From: Acidobacteriota bacterium
Lineage (GTDB): Bacteria; Acidobacteriota; Blastocatellia; RBC074
Length of the DNA: 64,000 nucleotides
Assembly (NCBI GenBank): GCA_018269055.1
Contig: JAFDVI010000054.1
Location: 43,041-107,040 of the forward strand
Reading direction: 5' to 3'
In this document: positions 7,390 to 16,360 of the stretch, piece after piece
Position numbering within the stretch: the first letter of the stretch is position 1
Layout: every line of letters begins with the position of its first letter
The notes under the pieces: generated by a model
Told to the model about the DNA's origin: nothing
Database searches by the model: none
Seen by the model: only the letters and a program-made list of their open reading frames with translations
Program-made: the position numbers and the translations under genes

Positions 7390-10278
7390 TCAATCAATGT
7401 AAAGAAAATCGTTGGAAGCCATCAGCACGTGACAGAAACTCTGCCACGCTTTGTGGCCCGGGTTTTCACCCGTGGCTTTTTGTCGAAACGCCGTAATGTA
7501 CTTCAGCGCCTGTTCAATTTCGTTTTGTTCCGCCTTGCGATTGAGCACGCGCAGGTAAAGCGCTTCGATCCGCGCTGAATCGTTCAGCGCGGCATCCGCC
7601 AGCAGCGTTTTGACCAACGTTGCCGAACGCTCCGTCAGAAATTCGCTGTTGAGCCAGAACAGCGCCTGCGTTGAAACGTTGGTCAATTGGCGTTTGCCCT
7701 GCATCGAAGTCGCATCGCCAAAATCAAACAGGTTCAACAGCGTGGGCAAATTCGCGCGGCGCAATGGGATGTACACCGTGCGGCGTTTCAGGTGTTCGGG
7801 GTTCAAGCTCAATCGTCCCTGGTTGTTTTCGCCGTCCGTGCCGCGACCTTTTTGCAGCGAGCCGCCCATCGTTAAATCCAGCGAACCGTCAATCGCCAGC
7901 AATCCGTCGCGCAATTCTTCGACCGTCATTCGGCGGCGATTGAATCGGGTCAACAACCGATTGTCGCTGTCGGCATTGTCGGCAAGGTTCGGATTCAAAC
8001 TGGCCATTTGATACGCGCTGGACAGCATAATTAAACGGTGCATGGATTTGATTGACCATCCGCGCTTAACGAATTCGCGCGCCAGAAAATCCAGCAGTTC
8101 CGGATGCGATGGACGGTCCCCCATCTTGCCGAAATTATCCGGCGTGCGAACCAACCCTTCTCCGAAATGCCATTGCCAGATGCGATTGACCATCACGCGC
8201 GTAGTCAGCGGATGTTCGGGTTGCGTCAACCATTCGGCCAATTGCAAACGGCCGCTGCCGGAAAAATTCGGCTTGGTGTCGAACGCAGACAAAATTGCCG
8301 GAAACGCCTTTGGCGCATCTTCGCCCGGATTGTTGTAATCGCCGCGCATGAACACTTTTTGCGCGACTGGTTGGCCGTCTTCGATGGCGCAGGCCAAATC
8401 GGGTTCGGCGGGCAGATTCTTTTTCAGCGTTTCCAGTTCTTTTTGCAGCTCAATGATGCGTTGTTGCTGTGCAGCGGAGAATTTGGTTTTGTCTTTAATT
8501 GAAAGGCTGAGCGGTCCTTCGTCATCAAAATACACGCCATCAAAGAAACGGTCATCACCGGCTTCAAACTTTGGTTTGTCGGGCAGGGAAGCTTTGTTTT
8601 CGGCAATGGCTTTCTGGCACTCAACGCGCCATTTGGCAACGCGTCCGTGCCAATCCTGCAAACGAGTTTGAAATGTGCGCTGATATTCCTCGGCGACATC
8701 GGCCAGCTTTTCCGCAGGCGCATTTCGCCAAGCCAGCAAATGCTGGGGGGTCAAATCCGCAGGCTTCAGGAATTTGACCCAGCGTTCCAACGCATCTTTA
8801 GAAAGGCTTTCTTGCTGCGCAAGTTCTTCGATTTTGGCGTTGCCGGTGTAAACCTTGCGCGCGGCCAGCATGTAATCCGCCAATCGCGCAGCTTGTTGTT
8901 TTGCGGCTGGTTCTCTGACGGTATCAACAATCTCATCCAACTCCGTGCGAAGGCGCTTTTCTTTGGCTTGATGCTGTTTGCGCGCGGCTTCGTACTTTTC
9001 CCACTCGGATTTCGGAACCAGCGGTTTTTCAAACACGACGGATACGTGCGAATCGGGATTGGTGAAGCTTTTCGTCGAAGCGAAGATGTTGATCATCGAG
9101 TAGTAATCTTTGGTCAACAGCGCATCGAATTTGTGGTTGTGGCATCGCGCGCAGGCCAGCGTCAGACCCAAAAACGCTTTTGATGTCACGTCCACCTGTT
9201 CGTCGTAAACGTCGTACAGCATTTTCTTTTTGTCCTGCTGCGCGACGGCTTTCGGCCCCAGGGCTAAAAAGCCAGTGGCGATGATGCCGCGCCGATTGAC
9301 GGCATCCGGATATTCTTTCGAACCGTCTTTGGCTGGCAATTGATCTCCCGCAATTTGTTCGCGCACGAATTGATCGTACGGCAAATCGTTGTTGAAAGCC
9401 TCGATCACGTAATCGCGATATTTCCAGGCAAACGGATAGCGATGATCTTCGTCGTTGCCGGTCGAATCGGCGTATCGCGCCACGTCCAACCAGTTGCGTC
9501 CCCATTTTTCGCCATACCGTGGTGAAGCCAGCAATCGCTCGACGACTTTTTCAAATGCTTTTGGCGAAGAATCGGCAAGGAAGTCATTGATCTCTTTTTC
9601 CGTGGGCGGTAAGCCAATCAAGTCATAAGTCGCGCGACGCAAGAGCGTCAGTTTGTCCGCGGGCGGAGCGGGCGTCAGATTTTGTTCTTCCAGCTTGGCC
9701 AGAATGAAAGCATCAACCGGCGATTTCACCCAGGCGGAGTTTTTGACCTTTGGAACCGACGGATTTGCCAATGGTTGGTACGCCCAAAACTTCTTTTCTT
9801 CTTCGGTGAATTCCCGCGTAGATTTCGGCGCTGCCGGTTTTGATTCGGCGACCGCTTCTGTTTTCGCTTTCGGCCACGGAGCCCCCATCTTCACCCACTC
9901 GATCAACGCGGCGATGTCTTCTGCTTTCAACTTGCCGGTCGGAGGCATTTTCAAACTGTCGTCATAACTGATGGCTTTCAGCAACCGGCTTTCTTCAGGA
10001 TTTTCTTTGTTGACGAGCGCGCCGCTTTCGCCGCCTTTGGCGAAACCTTCCGCGGTGGTCAAATCCAGTTGAGCGACTTGAGCTTTTGGGTCATGGCATT
10101 TGGCGCAATTGGCGACCAGGACCGGGCGGATTCGTTTCTCAAAAAATTCCGCCGAGTTTTCTGAGTGCCCGTTTGTCTGCGCGGCTGACGCAGGATTGAT
10201 AACTGAACTGGCGGACACAAGCGCCACGATGAAACAAATAAAAATCAGAAGTTTCAGCCGATTATTCGTCGCCGACAT
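7390..10278 (-). CDS. PSCyt1 / DUF1549 / DUF1553 cytochrome c-type protein
   Basis: Start 10278 is chosen because AAGGAG lies about 7 bases ahead of this ATG; it gives 962 residues with a signal sequence (hydrophobic stretch at about residues 10-28). A planctomycete-type cytochrome C domain follows, with heme motif CAKCHD near residue 62. DUF1549 comes next and holds a second CxxCH (CARCHNHKFD). DUF1553 occupies the C-terminal third (for example NRIWQWHFGEGLVRTPDNFG and RRMTVEELRD). Such proteins are exported and are assumed to act in periplasmic redox or polysaccharide degradation, but no reaction is proven. It heads the operon with the DUF1569 and DUF1501 genes. Confidence 0.93.
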   Translation of the reverse strand: MSATNNRLKLLIFICFIVALVSASSVINPASAAQTNGHSENSAEFFEKRIRPVLVANCAKCHDPKAQVAQLDLTTAEGFAKGGESGALVNKENPEESRLLKAISYDDSLKMPPTGKLKAEDIAALIEWVKMGAPWPKAKTEAVAESKPAAPKSTREFTEEEKKFWAYQPLANPSVPKVKNSAWVKSPVDAFILAKLEEQNLTPAPPADKLTLLRRATYDLIGLPPTEKEINDFLADSSPKAFEKVVERLLASPRYGEKWGRNWLDVARYADSTGNDEDHRYPFAWKYRDYVIEAFNNDLPYDQFVREQIAGDQLPAKDGSKEYPDAVNRRGIIATGFLALGPKAVAQQDKKKMLYDVYDEQVDVTSKAFLGLTLACARCHNHKFDALLTKDYYSMINIFASTKSFTNPDSHVSVVFEKPLVPKSEWEKYEAARKQHQAKEKRLRTELDEIVDTVREPAAKQQAARLADYMLAARKVYTGNAKIEELAQQESLSKDALERWVKFLKPADLTPQHLLAWRNAPAEKLADVAEEYQRTFQTRLQDWHGRVAKWRVECQKAIAENKASLPDKPKFEAGDDRFFDGVYFDDEGPLSLSIKDKTKFSAAQQQRIIELQKELETLKKNLPAEPDLACAIEDGQPVAQKVFMRGDYNNPGEDAPKAFPAILSAFDTKPNFSGSGRLQLAEWLTQPEHPLTTRVMVNRIWQWHFGEGLVRTPDNFGKMGDRPSHPELLDFLAREFVKRGWSIKSMHRLIMLSSAYQMASLNPNLADNADSDNRLLTRFNRRRMTVEELRDGLLAIDGSLDLTMGGSLQKGRGTDGENNQGRLSLNPEHLKRRTVYIPLRRANLPTLLNLFDFGDATSMQGKRQLTNVSTQALFWLNSEFLTERSATLVKTLLADAALNDSARIEALYLRVLNRKAEQNEIEQALKYITAFRQKATGENPGHKAWQSFCHVLMASNDFLYID

Positions 10279-10679
10279 GAAATTGCTCCTTGGGAGATTG
10301 ATGGATCGAAGAAGGTTGCGGAAATGCAACGACGTTCGTTATAACTTTTGGCTTGCAAATTGGTCAAGCCACTTGCTGGAGATTGCTATCCCTAAGCCAA
10401 GGAATGCACCTGAATTGGGTCCCAATTCGTTTGGCTTTCGTACGTTTGTTGGCGGAAATTTTTCTTGCGCACATTTTGCTCAATTGGGAATCACGCTGTC
10501 ACCCAAGCAAAAGGCAGAGAATCAGTACGTGGCGGAAATAATTTCATAGCCGTTTTTACTTGAAGGCGTAAGAATTACTCGACTCGGTTTTGGCGTACAT
10601 ACTTGAGCTTGGACAAGAAAAGGCTTGAAAGCTTGCCTTTTCAAAGGCTTAGACAGTTTTTTAAGCGACATATTCGATT

Positions 10680-10830
<151 letters not shown>

Positions 10831-11031
10831 GGTTCCTCAAAGCAATTTTGGGAATCAAACCAACAGACAATCTCACGGATTGGTGACCGGTGCTGGGTCT
10901 GTTTTTTGTTTTCCCCTCCTCACGTTTGCCATTTCAATCTCCCATGATTTCTAAAGGCATTTCCCCTTCTAAGACCTGTGTGAAGCATTGATTCAAAATC
11001 AAAAAAGTTAGCCATCAACTGGCTTGTTCAA

Positions 11032-11130
11032 GCAGGCGGCGTGGTAGGCGTATGACTGCGTGCCTCGAAAGGGCTTTGCGGTTAAGGGATGCGCCGCAGT
11101 ACGTATTCATGCGCCGACCAGACCGCCTGC
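11032..11130. other. Long irregular hairpin of about 99 nt (structured RNA or palindromic element)
   Basis: Nested complementary blocks run inward: GCAGGCGG (11032-11039) with CCGCCTGC (11123-11130), TGGT (11042-11045) with ACCA (11117-11120), GGCGTATGA (11047-11055) with TCATGCGCC (11107-11115, one G-U), and CTGCG (11056-11060) with CGCAG (11095-11099). The apex holds a GCCT/GGGC mini-hairpin with a CGAAA-type loop. About 26 base pairs in a single 99-nt unit is more than chance. It lies 80 bp upstream of the M3-like gene. It could be a regulatory leader, a small RNA or a REP-like palindrome. Confidence 0.5.
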
Positions 11131-11211
11131 GGAACAGGATTCAAACTTGACTGACTTTCCTGCCATCGTTATGTTGCGTGTTCGCCTACTTATTTCGATT
11201 CAAGGCACGCA

Positions 11212-12693
11212 ATGCTTAGCGATTACCGCCAACGATTCGCCGAATATCATTCGGAACTCACACGCGAAGAGTACCTATTCCGTTCTGGTCGCAGCGCCTG
11301 CCGCGATGTCGCGCACATTTTCAGCGAATACAGCGACTTGTTCCGGCTTTCCATTGTTGAAGAATTGCGCGCCAAACTCAACGATGTCGCCGATTACCGT
11401 AAAACCGAGCGAAAAAGTATTGAGCGATTAATCGCCTTTGCGCTGGAAGGAAATCTGTTCGCACGCATACGCGAGCTTTCCACGGAAGTCGAAGAATACG
11501 AGACCGCTTCCGGAATCAGTTGGGATGGCCAGCGAATCCCGTTTCGCCAAACCGAAGAGTTACTGGCGACAGAATCCGACCGGCAACGCCGCCGCGACCT
11601 GCACGCCCGCCGAGCCGATGTCATCAAAGGCGCTCAGGATTTATTGGCCGAACGATTTGAAAAGCTGCGCGCCGGAACCGTCGAACTTGGGTTTGAAAGC
11701 TATCCGGCCATGCGCAGCCAGTTGCGAAATTTGGATTTCGGTAAGCTGGAAACTGCGGCAGAAAAGATTCTGGAAAAGACCGAAAGCCGTTACGTGGCCG
11801 CGCTTGCCCCATTCGTAATGCGAGAAGTCGGAACTTCGCTGGATGAAGCGACCTCGGCGGATTTGCCGTTCCTCAAGCGGTACACTCGATTCGATGCGTT
11901 TTTTCCGCGCGAATCCCTGCTGCGGATTTACCGGGAACTATGTGCCAACTTTGGCTTCAACGCTGACAAACAATCCAACGTAGAGCTAGATGCCGCCTCT
12001 CGTCCCGGCAAACAGCTTCAAGCGTTCTGTTCGCCAATCCGAATCCCCGATGAAATCAAACTGGTCGTGAGCGGACAAAGCGGCCAATGGAATTACCGCA
12101 GCTTTTTTCGCGCTGCGGGGCAAGCGCAATCGGCAGCCTGGACTTCGCGCAACATTCCATCGGAATTTCAGCGTGGCGCGGACACCGCAGTGCCCATCGC
12201 CTGGGGAATGCTGCTGGAAAACCTGATGCTCGAAGAATCGTGGCTGACCACGGCGTTCGGCTTTGTCGAATCGGCGGAGTTTCGTCACGCTTTGTCGCTG
12301 CTGCGTTTGTTGGAAGTGCGCCGCCAAGCCGCAAAGCTTCAATACGAACTGGAATTCCATTCCGGCAAGCTGACCGGCGGCATTGGCGAGCGATACGCCG
12401 AATTGATGACCGAAGCCGTCCGCATGCATTTTGATGAAGCCGAATGTTTTCGCGTCATCAACGACGATTTTCGACCGGCGAACGTCTTACGTGCCGCTGC
12501 GTTCGAAGCGCAACTGCGCGATTTCCTGAAAACACAATTCGGTTCGCGCTGGTGGGCTTCGCGCAGGGCGGGCGAAATGCTGATTGACCTCTGGAATACC
12601 GGACAGGAATATTCCGTGGAAGAGTTGGCGGCGATGATTGGGCTGGGCGAGTTGGATTTCGAGTGTTTGCATATAGAGACATTTGCTGAATGA
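11212..12693 (+). CDS. M3-family oligopeptidase-like protein lacking the zinc-binding residues (predicted pseudo-peptidase)
   Basis: The 493-residue protein has the largely helical build of M3 oligopeptidases. The region AFCSPIRIPDEIKLVV (about 271-286) and NYRSFFRAAGQAQSAAW (294-310) lines up by eye with the M3 segment that normally reads YRSLFHEAGHAQHFAW. Here the HExGH zinc motif is RAAGQ at residues 300-304. The third ligand, a glutamate in the usual VTE, falls in VPI at 327-329. All three ligands therefore appear lost while the flanking sequence is kept. It is probably not a metallopeptidase; a peptide-binding or scaffold role is possible. No signal peptide is present. The shared fold is inferred from motif context and the catalytic loss is seen directly. 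Confidence 0.75.
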   Translation: MLSDYRQRFAEYHSELTREEYLFRSGRSACRDVAHIFSEYSDLFRLSIVEELRAKLNDVADYRKTERKSIERLIAFALEGNLFARIRELSTEVEEYETASGISWDGQRIPFRQTEELLATESDRQRRRDLHARRADVIKGAQDLLAERFEKLRAGTVELGFESYPAMRSQLRNLDFGKLETAAEKILEKTESRYVAALAPFVMREVGTSLDEATSADLPFLKRYTRFDAFFPRESLLRIYRELCANFGFNADKQSNVELDAASRPGKQLQAFCSPIRIPDEIKLVVSGQSGQWNYRSFFRAAGQAQSAAWTSRNIPSEFQRGADTAVPIAWGMLLENLMLEESWLTTAFGFVESAEFRHALSLLRLLEVRRQAAKLQYELEFHSGKLTGGIGERYAELMTEAVRMHFDEAECFRVINDDFRPANVLRAAAFEAQLRDFLKTQFGSRWWASRRAGEMLIDLWNTGQEYSVEELAAMIGLGELDFECLHIETFAE

Positions 12694-12708
12694 GCAAGTT
12701 GGGGTTGT

Positions 12709-13050
12709 ATGAAGAAACGACTGTTGGGGATCACGGTACTTTGCTTAATTTCAATAGCGTGTTTTGATCCTTGCGATAATCAGATCAAGCAAGAATTGAC
12801 TTCTCCAGATGGAAAATACAGGGCGACAGCCTTCATTCGGAATTGTGGAGCGACCACAGGTTTTAGCCCGCAGGTTTATTTACGCCCTGTTGAAAAAGAG
12901 ATGAAAGAAACAGGAAACATCTTTGTTGCTGATCATTCGGATCAAATTTCAATTCGATGGGTTTCGGCTAGCGAACTTGAGATTTCATCGGCTGGGCAAA
13001 TTGTTACGTCGCAACAGGAATTTGAAGGGATAAAAATTACAGTCAAATGA
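12709..13050 (+). CDS. Small hypothetical lipoprotein
   Basis: The 113-residue product begins with a lysine-containing n-region and hydrophobic core ending in LISIAC, a lipobox with Cys at residue 18, so it should be lipidated and anchored in the envelope. The mature part starts FDPCDNQ and contains SPDGKYRATAFIRNCGATTG, a pattern seen in small uncharacterised lipoproteins. No enzymatic motif is present. Its stop overlaps the aroB start by four bases (ATGA), so translation of the two is probably coupled although the functions look unrelated. Confidence 0.75.
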   Translation: MKKRLLGITVLCLISIACFDPCDNQIKQELTSPDGKYRATAFIRNCGATTGFSPQVYLRPVEKEMKETGNIFVADHSDQISIRWVSASELEISSAGQIVTSQQEFEGIKITVK

Positions 13051-14183
13051 GCATCTACACGACACAAAAAGTTCACGTTGCGCTCGACGAACGAAGTTAT
13101 GACATCACCATTGCCGACGGTGCGCTGAAACAAGTCGGTGAAATCACGCGAGCGGCGCTTGGCGGGAAGACACGCAAGCTGGCGATCATCTCGAATGCGC
13201 GCGTTCACGAGTTTTATGGCCGAGCCGTTGAACGGAGTTTGAAGCAGGCGGGTTTTGACACGCAGACGCATTTGATGGGCGAAGGCGAACGGGCGAAATC
13301 GCTTCAGTCGGCGGAAAAAGCGCTGGCGTTTATGATCGCCAATCGCTTCGAGCGCAGTGATGCGGTTGTCGCGCTCGGCGGCGGCGTCGTAGGCGATTTG
13401 GCGGGATTCGTCGCGGCGTGTTACCAACGCGGCGTGCGTTACGTGCAGATTCCGACGACTTTTCTGGCGATGATTGACAGTTCGGTTGGCGGCAAAACGG
13501 CAGTCAATCATCGGTTGGGCAAAAATCTGATCGGAGCGTTTCATCAGCCGCGTGCTGTCATCATTGATCCGCAAACGCTGGCAACGCTGCCAAAACGCGA
13601 ACTGCGCGCAGGGCTGTACGAAGCGTTGAAGTACGGCGTGATCTGGGATCGGGCGCTGTTCGATTTGCTCAAGGAAAAGCTCGCCGATGTCTTTGCGCTT
13701 GATGGCGAATTGCTGGCGAAAATCATCGCTCGATGCTGCGAAATCAAAGCCGAGGTCGTCACCACAGACGAACGCGAATCCGGATTGCGGCGAATTCTGA
13801 ATTTCGGCCATACGGTTGGCCACGCGCTGGAAGCGGTGACGGCTTACAGGCGATTGAAACACGGCGAAGCCGTTGGCTACGGAATGCAATGCGCTTCTAC
13901 CATTTCGGAAAAAGCGGGTATAATTCCGCCTGCTGAAGCTCAAGCCATAAAGTTTGGTGTTGATGAACTGAGCCGGTTTGGCCGAATGAAATTGCCCCGC
14001 ATTGATGATCTGAAGGTTCAGGATGTTGTTGCTGCCACGGCGCACGACAAGAAAGTTGCCCAAGGAAAGCTCCCCCTCATTTTGCCAACAAAGATCGGTG
14101 AAGTGGTTGTCCGCGACGACATTCCACCGGAAATCATTCGCGCCAGCGTGCGCGAATTGTTGAGTACTGTTACGAGAGGTTGA
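13047..14183 (+). CDS. aroB: 3-dehydroquinate synthase
   Basis: AroB converts DAHP to 3-dehydroquinate in the shikimate pathway, using NAD and a divalent metal. The 378-residue length is normal. Diagnostic segments are VVALGGGVVGDLAGFVA with QIPTTFLAMIDSSVGGKTAVN (nucleotide and substrate site), ELRAGLYEALKYGVI (metal-binding Glu region), LNFGHTVGHALEAV and RLKHGEAVGYG (metal-binding His residues). All key motifs are intact. The start codon overlaps the preceding lipoprotein stop, and a small membrane protein gene follows 7 bp after the stop, so it sits in a short plus-strand operon. Confidence 0.97.
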   Translation: MSIYTTQKVHVALDERSYDITIADGALKQVGEITRAALGGKTRKLAIISNARVHEFYGRAVERSLKQAGFDTQTHLMGEGERAKSLQSAEKALAFMIANRFERSDAVVALGGGVVGDLAGFVAACYQRGVRYVQIPTTFLAMIDSSVGGKTAVNHRLGKNLIGAFHQPRAVIIDPQTLATLPKRELRAGLYEALKYGVIWDRALFDLLKEKLADVFALDGELLAKIIARCCEIKAEVVTTDERESGLRRILNFGHTVGHALEAVTAYRRLKHGEAVGYGMQCASTISEKAGIIPPAEAQAIKFGVDELSRFGRMKLPRIDDLKVQDVVAATAHDKKVAQGKLPLILPTKIGEVVVRDDIPPEIIRASVRELLSTVTRG

Positions 14184-14190
14184 AATCAGG

Positions 14191-14580
14191 ATGAAGAAAT
14201 TGAACAGTGTTGATCGCAGAAAAGTTCTGACCGAACGGGGAGCTGGACGTTTGCTGGTGATCTTTTTGCTGGCGTTGGCCTCGGCGATTGTGTATGTCGT
14301 GGTAATTTACGTTCCTATTTATCAAAGCAACGAAGCGATGCAAATGGCGACGGTGGAGATTCTGCATCGCGGCGCGCTGCAGAATCTGAAAGAAGACGAC
14401 ATTCGTGCGCAGTTGAAGGAAAAAGCCCGCGAGTGCGGATTGCCGGAAGATCATCGTTTGGAACTCTGGCGCGATGGGCGCGGCTATACAGCGAAAATCA
14501 GCTATAAACATCACGTCAGTTTTCTGATCTATAATTACGACTGGCCGTTTCAAATCGCGGTCAAAGATCCGGGAATCTGA
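14191..14580 (+). CDS. Single-pass membrane protein, DUF4845-like
   Basis: The 129-residue product has a charged N-terminus, one transmembrane helix at about residues 20-41 (LLVIFLLALASAIVYVVVIY) and a periplasmic domain with YVPIYQSNEAMQ and a later SYKHHVSFLIYNYDWPF segment. The layout matches small DUF4845-type anchored proteins, although I cannot confirm the family. It follows aroB closely. The role is unknown. A 10-bp inverted repeat (GAGAAGCTTG at 14604, CAAGCTTCTC at 14630) lies just downstream and may end the transcript. Confidence 0.7.
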   Translation: MKKLNSVDRRKVLTERGAGRLLVIFLLALASAIVYVVVIYVPIYQSNEAMQMATVEILHRGALQNLKEDDIRAQLKEKARECGLPEDHRLELWRDGRGYTAKISYKHHVSFLIYNYDWPFQIAVKDPGI

Positions 14581-14819
14581 GTTTTTGTACTGGGAAATTG
14601 ACCGAGAAGCTTGCGGCGATTGTTTTCTTCAAGCTTCTCAAATCTTTAACTTGCTAATGGGCGCGCGAGTTGTTTAGACTGCGTGGCGTCATTAAATCCC
14701 CAATCTCAATTGATGTTGCGGCAATTCAATTTGTCAATGTTGTATCCGACACCGCAACTTCCGACGGGTGCTCGACCCACATTCCCAATTACTTCAACCT
14801 TTTCTAGGAGGATTTTTCT

Positions 14820-15188
14820 ATGGCCAGTTTTGAAGAATTACAATCGAAGTACCAGGCGGTTTTGGACAAAGGTCACGATGTTGGTCTGAATGTTCAGAAC
14901 GTAAACATGGAAGGCGACAAAATTCTGATTCGCGGCACCGTTCCATCGGACTATGGCAAAAACCAGTTGTGGGAAATCATCAAAGGCATTGATGCTGGGG
15001 TTTCCGACGCCGTCATTGACATCAATGTGCAACCCGGTTCAACGTATACAGTTGTTTCCGGCGACACGCTGTCAAAAATTGCCAAGCGGTTTTACGGCGA
15101 TGCGAATCATTACCACGCCATTGCGCAAGCCAGCGGCATTTCCAATCCCGACCACATCGAAGTCGGGCAGGAAATCACGCTGCCATAA
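14820..15188 (+). CDS. BON-like plus LysM protein (Kbp/YgaU-type)
   Basis: The 122-residue product has an N-terminal BON-like domain (about residues 5-68; GDKILIRGTVPSDYGKNQ) and a C-terminal LysM domain (about 72-121; TYTVVSGDTLSKIAKRFYGD to HIEVGQEITLP). This BON-LysM order is that of the E. coli potassium-binding protein Kbp (YgaU), which is slightly longer. No signal peptide is visible, as in Kbp, so it is likely cytosolic. A strong ribosome site (AGGAGG about 9 bases ahead) suggests high expression. It has its own upstream interval and a strong terminator downstream. Potassium binding is a family-based inference. Confidence 0.9.
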   Translation: MASFEELQSKYQAVLDKGHDVGLNVQNVNMEGDKILIRGTVPSDYGKNQLWEIIKGIDAGVSDAVIDINVQPGSTYTVVSGDTLSKIAKRFYGDANHYHAIAQASGISNPDHIEVGQEITLP

Positions 15189-15212
15189 ACAGGAATTGAA
15201 TCAAGCCCGATA

Positions 15213-15263
15213 AACACAACGCGCGGTGAGTTTTACTAAGAAGCTCATCGCGCGTTGTGTTTT
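15213..15263. terminator. Bidirectional terminator between the LysM and DHS-like genes
   Basis: Positions 15213-15230 and 15244-15261 form an 18-bp stem with a single G-U mismatch around a 13-base loop, with short T-runs on both strands. It lies between the convergent ends of the BON-LysM gene (15188) and the deoxyhypusine-synthase-like gene (15287). Confidence 0.8.
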
Positions 15264-15286
15264 AGTTTCGTTCTTTGGCCGCAAGA

Positions 15287-16336
15287 TCAGGGCATTGAAA
15301 TCGCCAAGTCCTTGCCAAAACTGAATTGAATGCGTTTGCGGGTGCGCATGGCTTTTGAAGCCGTCTGTGAAAGCGCCGTCACCAGCAATGGCATGGCGAT
15401 GGTTGCATCGCACCGTACGGTGACGGACCGATGATTTTTCGACATTTTGCCAAAGGATTGAGCCTGGTCGAAATCGGCCCCGGAATAACCGCCGTAATCG
15501 CCGGAATCCGTCACGATTTGCACCGCGAATTTGTGGCCACGCGTCGTGTTGTGCAACATCGCCGCCGCCGTTTCGCTCTGCTGGATAAAGGTTTTGGGAG
15601 TGCCGCCGCCAAAGAGCACCATCCCCGTTGAACGCGATTTGGAAACGATTTGGGCCATTTCGACTACGTCCTGAATCACATCGAACTGGAATTGATTTTT
15701 CTTCTCGATGCGGCTCAAGCCGATTGAAACGCCAAAAGCGCTGTCGGTGATGGCCGGACAGAAAATCGGCACGCGCGATTTGAACGCCGACGTCAGAATC
15801 CCGTCTTCAGTGGCGATTTCGCTCAGTTCGCGACCGAGCAGGTGAAGGAACTCGCGCGTCGAATAGGGGTGCGTGTTATCCAGTTCCTTGGCGAACCCGC
15901 CAATCCATTCATAGGCTTCGCGGAATTCTTCTTCCGAAGCGAAGGTATCGTAAATGCGGTCAACGCGCTCTTCCATCAATTCGGCGTCGCTGAGTTTAGT
16001 GTCGCCGATGTAATGATGGCGTCCCAAAGTTTCGTGCAGGTCATGGAAGATGTTTGCACCCGTGGCAACCAACACATCAATGCAACGATTTTTGATCAGA
16101 TACGCAACCAACCGTCGCATACCTGCCGGAACCATCGCCCCGCTCAACCCCATGAACACGACTGCATTTTCCTGCAGCATCTGCAGCCAGATTTGATGTG
16201 CCACGGCCAGATTGCGACCCTGGAAGGAAATTTTCTCCATCTTATCCAGCAAACCGGGGACGCTGCGGTCACGGTCAACCTGCAGGGGATCGGTGGGCTT
16301 GGTCAGATATTTTGCGCCTTTGATTCTTCGGATCAT
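15287..16336 (-). CDS. Deoxyhypusine-synthase-family protein, probably a polyamine enzyme
   Basis: The 349-residue protein has the deoxyhypusine synthase fold: VFMGLSGAMVPAGMRR (about 60-75), LVATGANIFHDLHETLG (89-105), MVLFGGGTPKTFIQQ (239-253) and SGADFDQAQSFGKM (285-298). Bacteria lack eIF5A, so these homologs are thought to handle polyamines such as homospermidine. The lysine matching human DHS Lys329, which forms the enzyme-imine intermediate, is present as Lys297. By eye the acidic and histidine residues of the human spermidine pocket are replaced (human His288 is Phe, Asp316 is Tyr, Glu323 is Gln, Trp327 is Phe). It starts 24 bp after speA, so the two are almost certainly cotranscribed. 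The product is uncertain. Confidence 0.88.
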   Translation of the reverse strand: MIRRIKGAKYLTKPTDPLQVDRDRSVPGLLDKMEKISFQGRNLAVAHQIWLQMLQENAVVFMGLSGAMVPAGMRRLVAYLIKNRCIDVLVATGANIFHDLHETLGRHHYIGDTKLSDAELMEERVDRIYDTFASEEEFREAYEWIGGFAKELDNTHPYSTREFLHLLGRELSEIATEDGILTSAFKSRVPIFCPAITDSAFGVSIGLSRIEKKNQFQFDVIQDVVEMAQIVSKSRSTGMVLFGGGTPKTFIQQSETAAAMLHNTTRGHKFAVQIVTDSGDYGGYSGADFDQAQSFGKMSKNHRSVTVRCDATIAMPLLVTALSQTASKAMRTRKRIQFSFGKDLAISMP

Positions 16337-16360
16337 TGTTTTTCCCGAATGGGCTGGCTC

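Noticed and set aside
15287..16336. Loss of the catalytic lysine in the DHS-like protein
   Set aside because: A first alignment put Thr at the lysine position, but the lysine in the FGKM segment matches the WGK lysine of human DHS, so the nucleophile is present.
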